DNA from: JALNXF01 sp964555845 | GTDB taxonomy: Bacteria; Patescibacteriota; Gracilibacteria; BD1-5; UBA2023 | DNA length: 8,019 bases | NCBI GenBank assembly: GCA_964555845.1 | Contig: CAZKUA010000025.1 | Span: 1-8,019, forward strand | Reading direction: 5' to 3' | Shown: positions 1 through 6,000 of the stretch, piece after piece | Layout: each line of letters starts with the position of its first letter | Position numbering within the stretch: position 1 is the stretch's first letter | Translations under genes and position numbers: made by a program | Notes under the pieces: model-generated | Told to the model about the DNA's origin: nothing | What the model saw: the letters and a program-made list of their open reading frames with translations, nothing else | Databases searched by the model: none

Positions 1-24
1 ATTTGCAAATGAGTGATTTAAAAA

Positions 25-53
25 GGGATTTCTCGTTATCACTCGAAATGACA
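25..53 (-). repeat. REP-like hairpin repeat, GTCATTTCGA...GAGAAATCCC type
   Basis: Read on the minus strand, the core (49 to 28) is ATTTC-GA-GT-GATA-AC-GA-GAAAT. It folds as a 5-bp stem (ATTTC/GAAAT), a tandem G-A/A-G mismatch, a 2-bp stem (GT/AC) and a GATA loop. The layout resembles intergenic repeats of the form GTCATTTCGA...GAGAAATC found dispersed in many bacterial genomes; that resemblance is from memory. Whether it recurs in this genome cannot be seen from one window. It may act as a transcript-end hairpin for the methyltransferase gene. Confidence 0.5.
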
Positions 54-58
54 GAAGG

Positions 59-76
59 ATACACTCGAAATTACAG
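59..76 (-). repeat. Degenerate half copy of the REP-like repeat
   Basis: On the plus strand, CACTCGAAAT followed by one mismatch and ACAGAA occurs at 40-56 and again at 62-78, 22 bases apart. The second copy has only the CTGTAATTTCGAGTG half and lacks the complementary arm, so it is either a decayed or a partial element next to the intact one. Confidence 0.4.
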
Positions 77-136
77 AATATTTCTTGAGAAAACAAGAGT
101 GTGGTTTGATTATATAAAAAATAAAATTATTGCAAA

Positions 137-1495
137 TTATTTTCTTCGCCATCAAATTGGAAATAAGTTTTTGATTTTTGAAGTTGTTTTATCTAGGAAT
201 CATAATCAAATATTTAGATTTTCATATTTTATTTGGGTAATTTCATCTGTGATATTTTCTCAAATTTGAGCTCATCTGAGGTAATTATCTAATTCTAAGT
301 CATCTTTAATAATATAGACTTGAATTTTTGGAAGATCAAAATCTCTTCAGATATAATAGTTTGGAGTGAAACTTCATTTTTCGATTTTACCAATTTTTTG
401 TCAGAATTTTATGAAATAAAGTCTGTCTTTAATTTTGTTTATTGCGCTTGTTTTTCTAATAATTAAGACCTCATCTTTGTATTTAAAAATTTCAAATCCA
501 GATAAATCTAGTCCTGATGTTTCTGAAAATTTTTCAAGGATTTTTTTCTCATTTAAGGTTAAGTTTTTAATTTCCGTATTAGATAGTTCTGGTTTTAATT
601 TAGTTTTATAATCAATACTTTTTAATTTTTTAATTTTACATACAAAAAATCATCCAGTCTCGTCTATATGAGGCCAAAATCTTTTTTGGAAAACTACACG
701 AAAACTTTCTGGATATTTTTTTAGAGCATTTTCTATAATTCACTCATTTTCAATTTTGTTCATAGTACAGGTTGAATATAACATTTCTCATCAGATTTTT
801 AAAGAATTTAATCCTGCTTCAAATAATTTTTGCTGTAAATCTCCGATTTTAGTCACATTTTTAATATTCCAATATTTTAGAGTATTTTCTGATTTAAAGC
901 CAATTCCCTCTCCACTACATGGCGCATCAAGCAAAATTTTATCAAAAGTCTCAGTCATTCTACCTATAAATTGGCCATTATAACAAGTAACTCAGATATT
1001 TTGAGCGCCCATTCTTTCAATATTTGAAATTAATTGTGGGGTTCTATCACCACTAAATTCATTAGCAACAATAAAAGAATTTGGATAATATTCTCCTAGT
1101 TGCGTGGTCTTTCCTCCTGGACTTGAAGCCATATCTAGAATTAAATATTCTTCATTATCAATTTTTCAATCTGATAAATAAAAAACTGATGAGCTCGCTC
1201 AAAGCTCTTGAATATAAAAATATCCAAGTAAATGTTCAAGTGAAAAACCTAATCTTTTTTCGATATTACTGTAATTCTCTCATCTTTCAACATAAAAAAC
1301 CTTATCATTAAAAGTTGGAATTATCTCATATCAGTATTTTTTTAGTCTTTTTAAAAGCTCACTAACTGAAATTTTATTCGTATTTACTCTAATGCTCTTT
1401 TTTATATTTTTATGAAGACTCTGTAAAAATACCTTCAAATCCTCATTATTATCAAAAAAATTATCCTTAAAATAATTAATAAATTTTTCATTCAT
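137..1495 (-). CDS. RsmB/RsmF (NOP2/Sun, NSUN) family RNA cytosine-5 methyltransferase
   Basis: Encodes 452 residues with UGA read as Gly; about 17 in-frame UGA codons and a TAA stop. The family transfers a methyl group from S-adenosylmethionine to C5 of cytosine in rRNA or tRNA in the cytoplasm. The AdoMet-binding motif I is DMASSPGGKTTQ from residue 121. Motif IV is LLDAPCSGEG with Cys193, and motif VI is YSTCTMN with Cys243. In this family the motif VI Cys is the nucleophile and the motif IV Cys aids product release. The N-terminal 110 residues include IRVNTNKI, typical of the region before the catalytic core. The C-terminal third is a PUA-like region ending in LGFLDKTTSKIKNLFPIGWRRK-like sequence (shortened here to its key end, KNLFPIGWRRK), as in RsmF/YebU-like members. 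The ATG at 1495 is the only good start in frame; no Shine-Dalgarno sequence precedes it. Family assignment is firm; the target nucleotide is unknown. Confidence 0.93.
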
Positions 1496-1580
1496 TATAA
1501 TAAATTTGTTATTTTTAATCTTATAAATATAATTTATTCGTATTTACTTTTAATTCAAATTATTTTTTAATTTATCTAGT
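1496..1580. promoter_or_regulatory. Divergent promoter region between methyltransferase and TerB-like genes
   Basis: This 85-base, extremely AT-rich gap must hold the promoters for both divergent genes. Neither start codon has a recognisable purine-rich ribosome binding site. For the minus-strand gene no clear -35/-10 pair with normal spacing is visible; a TATAAG at 1525-1520 is the best -10-like element but lacks a good partner. Confidence 0.55.
1506..1533 (+). promoter_or_regulatory. Candidate sigma-70-like promoter for the TerB-like gene
   Basis: TTGTTA (1506-1511) and a consensus TATAAT (1528-1533) are separated by 16 bases, which predicts a transcript start near 1540 and a leader of about 40 bases before the ATG at 1581. 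In DNA this AT-rich, a TATAAT is expected often by chance, so the spacing and the position before a gene are the main support. Confidence 0.4.
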
Positions 1581-1976
1581 ATGGAATCAAAATATGAATC
1601 AGTTTTTCGCCTACTGTTGGCATTTATGACAATAGATTGACACGTAGATGAAAAAGAGAAAAAAATGATTTTAGATTTTTTAACAACAAAATACTGACAA
1701 GAAGTCCCAAATGAAGCAAAATTATACAATTATCACAAATGAAAAATGTGACTAACTGATTTTAGAAAAGATGCTGAAATTATTTATAATAATTTCACGC
1801 GTGAAGAGATATTTGAAATCCTAGATTTTATGTCAAATATGGTTAAATCCGATTGAATTGTAGATAATAGAGAAGTTGAATTATTTGAAATTTTACTTGA
1901 GGAATGGAAAATAGAAAGAGTAATTGCTGAAATGCTTTGAATTAAAAAGTCACTTTGGAATAGATTTTTTAAGTAA
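1581..1976 (+). CDS. TerB-like (tellurite-resistance TerB family) small protein
   Basis: Encodes 131 residues ending at TAA. Two copies of an acidic motif stand about 72 residues apart: I-DG-H-VD-EKE (Asp19, Gly20, Asp23, Glu26) and S-DG-I-VD-NRE (Asp91, Gly92, Asp95, Glu98). This paired DG-x-V-D-x-x-E pattern on an all-helical background is the hallmark of TerB/DjlA-N-like domains, and the length fits a single domain. The family is linked to metal or stress responses and probably binds divalent metal, but most members have no assigned function. All six glycines are encoded by UGA and none by GGN, so under the standard code the gene would be broken after 19 codons. It is transcribed away from the methyltransferase and ends 3 bases before the end of the converging lipoprotein gene. 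No Shine-Dalgarno sequence is seen. A tellurite phenotype should not be assumed. Confidence 0.78.
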
Positions 1977-1979
1977 ATT

Positions 1980-3035
1980 CTATTTTATTATTCACCTAAA
2001 TCTTAACTGCAGTTTGTTGTCTGGATTTGAATTTGAGAAGAACAAAGTAGTAAAATCTATGTCAAATTTCTCTGGTGATGGCATCTTAAAATTATTTTGA
2101 AAAATTAAAAGCTCATATTTTTTTTCTCATGTTTTTATATCAGTTGTAGAAATAGGAATTTCTAAATTTGTGTTTGAATTAATTAATTTATTATCTTTTA
2201 TTTCCAGAGTTCATCAAAGACTAAAATCCTTAAAAAAATCCTTATCACTAGAGAAATCTTTTTCTTCTTTTATAATTTTGGCTACATCATTTAAAAAATT
2301 CACAAAATTAACTCAATTAAATTTAAAATTTAACTCACTACTAGAGCTTTCAGTCTCTTTTCAAGATAAAATCTGAATTACTTCATTTTTTAGAAAAGAG
2401 TCTATAATTTGAGCTTCTTCTTGTTTTGTATTTTCGACAAGTGGTTTATCTTTTTTAGAACTTTCTATAAAAGCCTTGATAATTTCACTTAGATAATTTG
2501 AATAAGACGAATTTGAAATAATTTTTCATTTATTTTCTTCAAAGGCTAACATAAGATTATCAATATTTTCTGAGTCTATTTTTAAGAATTTTAAAATATT
2601 TGGAGTTAGATTTTTAATTTCATATTCCACATTTCAACTGCCATATAGATGGAGTCTTAAGTCAATATCTCATTCTCAAAAAGCTCTTTTATTAAGATAT
2701 ATTTTAATATTCGCATCTAAATTTGGAGTGGAAATATCCGAGAAATTATATTCTCAAAATGTCTTAAAGCTAAGAGAACTAAATTTTTCTTCAAAATCAA
2801 TATTTCAAAAATTATCTATACTACCACTTCATTGTGCCATTGTAGTAAATTCAAAATCAAATTTTCCTTTTTTATCAATATTTGTGATGTTTTTTTGATA
2901 TAATCTAAAAGTATCTTGCCATATATTTTTGTAATAAGGCAAATCCTTTTCTTTTTTTCAAAATCAAAGAAAACTACAACTTACAAGTAAACTCGATAAA
3001 ATTATCGCAAAAATTATAAATTTAATTTTTTTCAT
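1980..3035 (-). CDS. Predicted lipoprotein of unknown function, next to giant surface protein
   Basis: Encodes 351 residues ending at TAG, with about 15 in-frame UGA (Gly) codons. The N terminus is a lipoprotein signal peptide: MKKIK, a hydrophobic stretch, then LLVSC with the lipobox Cys at residue 20. This predicts export and lipid anchoring in the membrane. The mature part is rich in Asn, Asp, Lys, Phe and Ile, alternates polar and hydrophobic residues as in beta structure, and includes a Lys/Glu-rich helical stretch in the middle. I do not recognise a domain. The start lies 8 bases after the stop of the upstream giant SLH protein gene on the same strand, so the two are probably co-transcribed. 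No Shine-Dalgarno sequence precedes the ATG. The stop is only 3 bases from the stop of the converging TerB-like gene. It may be a partner or assembly factor of the surface protein; that is inference from position. Confidence 0.82.
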
Positions 3036-3043
3036 AAATTATT

Positions 3044-6000
3044 TTATTTAAAAAATACATTATAGATAATAATTACAGCCTCGCTTCTTGAGATTGGTGA
3101 GTTTGGCTTAAAATTAACATTTTTTGCTGAAATATATCATAATTTCTTAGCTGTAGATACAGCCGGAGCCCACCAATCAGTTGATTTTATATCACTATAT
3201 TTATATTTAGAATCATAGCTTAATTTTACTCATTTTATTTTCATAATAATCTGCAAAGCTTCGGCTCTAGAAATAGATCTTAGAGGATTATAATTTTTAT
3301 TATTTTTATTTGCATAATCTAATTTCTTAGCTGTAGATACAGCCCCCGCCCACCAATCAGTTGATTTTATATCACTAAAAGTATAGTCTGGATAATAAAT
3401 AGCAGGAATTTTAGCAGCTTTTAATATTATTCAAAGTAGCTCCGCTCTTGATATATTACGATTGGGATTAAAATTTTTATTTGGAGTAAGTATTCACTCA
3501 CTTTTTAAGTTTGTAATAAGGCTACAAATAAAATCAGTTTTTTCTACATCAATATAAGTTCCACATGGATTTGTAATTTTCTTAACTACTATATTACTTG
3601 CTGGCAAAGTCTCTTTTCCATTTGCATACACTATATAAGTATCACCTGCTATCATTTTTATAGTTTTTTTGAGAATACTATTATATACATCTATTTTTCA
3701 TTCTATTAATCTATAAGTATCTTTAGTCTCATCAGATGTGACTTCTAGAGTAGTTCATCTAATTGTAGCATATCAAGTTTTTCATTTTACCTTATACTTG
3801 AAATTTCAAGTATTTTTTGAGCTAAATTCAAATTTAGTTTTACCTGAGATATTCTCATAAGTTAAATAATTATTTCAAACTTCACTAATTTTAATACTAG
3901 AGCCTGGACTTAAGTTTAACTTAGAATAACCATTTAAAGCGAGTTCTATACTTCCAGCTTTAGATGTAGAAATCACATCTCCTACAGCAAAACTAACTAA
4001 ATTCTTGGAAACATTTGATACAGCTCATCAAGCTTTTGTAAGTAAATCAGAGAGGCTAACTTTTGTTCAATTTCTAGAAATAGTAAGTACGGAATTTATG
4101 GCTTTTCCAGATTTTAAAACAATTGCTTGTTCTATATTTCATAGATATTTAGAAACATTCGAATAAGTTGCTTTTATTCAAGAAACAACAGAATATCATC
4201 TACCACTTCAGCCACTACTACCTCATCATCAACTTCAGCCACTTCATCAACTTCATCATGAATTAGAACTACTATTTCTTACTACACTAGATACAAGTGA
4301 TGTAAATAATGTAAAATGGTCAACAGTTGCCTTAAGAGTAAAAGTAATATTGTCATATCATGGAATATCTCAAAGAAGAGTAGATCATAAATAATCATCA
4401 AAAATAGTTTCAGATGAGCTTGTAATAGTTGTAGGAACTGTTACCCAACTTGATGAGGTACTATCATAATATGCTACTTGGAGGTTCTGAACCTCTTCAA
4501 GTGTAACATCATTTTTTGTATTATAAATCTCACTTCCAGAGTAGGTAAGCTCGATAGTCATATTTCAGTTAAGATTTGTAATTGGATTAGAATTACTATC
4601 AAGGGCTTTTATATCTTTTGCAGTTCATCAAATAGATTCAGATCCAGGGACACTCGGGATATTGGTTGTTTCTTTTGTTATAATAGAACCTGGATTAGTT
4701 CAATCTCATAAAATAGAAGCTCAAAGAGTTAATTTTACTTGTGAAATACTATCTGACACTATTCAACCTTGTGAAGGAGTCATAGGAGTAGTTTGAGGTT
4801 TAAAATCCCTTGCAAATTTAGTTAAAGAAATATTTCAAAGACTTATATTTGAAGTACTATAATTTGAAGAAGTTAATCTCTTTAACTCATATCAATCAGC
4901 GGCAATTATTAATTCTCAACTACCAAAAGAAGCTGGTACGCCATCAAGAGTAAATAATCATCCACTGAGTGTTACTTCTTTACCATACCATTTAGAAGTA
5001 TTAATTCACTGACTATCTACTCACTGAAGATTGATAAATGCTTTTTCATTTGAAATATTAGATCCAAGATTTTGTAGAGTACCATTTATAGAAATAGTAG
5101 AAGTAACTCAGGTTAAATAAATAGATCATATATTTGTGTTTGAATTGAGAGCTCAAGTATATACAGGACTTGAATTATATCCTGGTTTTTTAGCTATTAA
5201 TTCATAATTTGATGAAGTTGGAATTCTAAATTCAAATACTCAGTTTGAATTGGTCTTCGCTCACATAACTTGTTTATTGGTCGTATTTCTTAACTCTACG
5301 AAGGCTTCCGATAGTGGAGCACTTCCAGAAATATCCTTGATAGTTCAACTCAGAGTGAGAAGTGTTCTCGCTGAACTTAGAGTAATATCTACATTTTTAT
5401 CTGCTGATACATCAAAACTTCAAGAATTATATACTGGTCACATTCATATTACAGATATTTTTAAGCTATATGTTCCGGTTGGTACTTTTCTAAAAACATA
5501 CGAGCTCTGTCATTTAAATGATTTAGAGAATCAAATATTATTTTGTTTGTCAAAAATATCAGCTATCCACTCAAAATTTGTAAGATCTACAGGAACTCAA
5601 TCTCAAATAAAATTTAATGTCAGAGTTTTTGGTGGAGCAATAAAGAAGTTTTTTCAGACAATATTTCCGGCTAGATTCGCAAGTGTAACTTTTCATATTT
5701 CTCAATATTCTGGAGAAAATGCTTTCAGAATATATGATCAGGGTTTCAAAAGAAGAGAATAATTACCATCCGCATCAGTAAAAGCAAATCATCATTTCGA
5801 ATAATCTCCATCGGTCGGCTCAGCAAATATATTAACTCCAACTACTCAAGTTCCAGATGCATCCGTAAGTTTAACGCTTCATTCAACTGTATGAAGACTT
5901 GTGATATCTATGGTAAAATTCTGATTCGTCAAAGAAACTCAATTTACTGTAATAGATTGTTCAGTTAATGGACCATAGGAAGGAATATATCAACCAATTT

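Larger units (their letters stand above)
1..136. other. Intergenic region downstream of the methyltransferase gene
   Basis: No convincing gene is seen here. The minus strand has no ATG, and the plus-strand frames are short or run antisense into the methyltransferase gene. The stretch holds a 10-base palindrome (ATTTGCAAAT, 1-10), a REP-like hairpin repeat (25-53) and a degenerate half copy of it (59-76). A short inverted repeat, TCTTG-AGAAAA-CAAGA at about 86-101, lies downstream of the methyltransferase stop on the minus strand. It could be a weak terminator, but its 5-bp AT-rich stem is poor evidence. Confidence 0.6.
3047..3535 (-). other. Three C-terminal SLH (S-layer homology) domains
   Basis: SLH2 (residues 1545-1597) and SLH3 (about 1605-1657) are clear: FSDIKSTDWWAGAVSTAKKL or YSDIKSTDWWAPAVSTAKKL, then YNPLRSISRAEALQII or FKPNSPISRSEAVIII. 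SLH1 (about 1495-1540) is divergent: it lacks the DWWA start but keeps FNPNRNISRAELLGII. Three SLH domains at the very C terminus is the usual arrangement for proteins held to the cell wall by secondary polymers. Confidence 0.88.

Noticed and set aside
2..121. Plus-strand frame 2 reading as the possible 3' end of a gene under code 25
   Set aside because: It is open from the window edge to a TAA, but most of it is the REP-like repeat translated, which commonly gives spurious short peptides. It cannot be judged without sequence to the left.
3..269. An 88-codon plus-strand open frame at the left edge
   Set aside because: It starts at TTG, runs through the REP-like repeat and then antisense over the last 130 bases of the methyltransferase gene; no recognisable protein features.
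1494..1499. A perfect TATAAT on the minus strand as promoter of the methyltransferase gene
   Set aside because: It overlaps the ATG, so transcription would begin inside the gene and no suitable in-frame start follows.
137..3035. Reading the region as decayed pseudogenes full of UGA stops
   Set aside because: Only UGA, not TAA or TAG, interrupts the frames; motifs and catalytic residues are intact; all genes show the same pattern.
4190..4270. The repetitive tract as a CRISPR array or tandem DNA repeat
   Set aside because: It is in frame within a large gene and translates to a Gly/Ser linker, with no spacer-repeat periodicity.
5250..5762. A 170-codon plus-strand open frame
   Set aside because: It lies wholly antisense inside the giant surface-protein gene, has no recognisable domain, and the minus strand carries clear module motifs across the same stretch.
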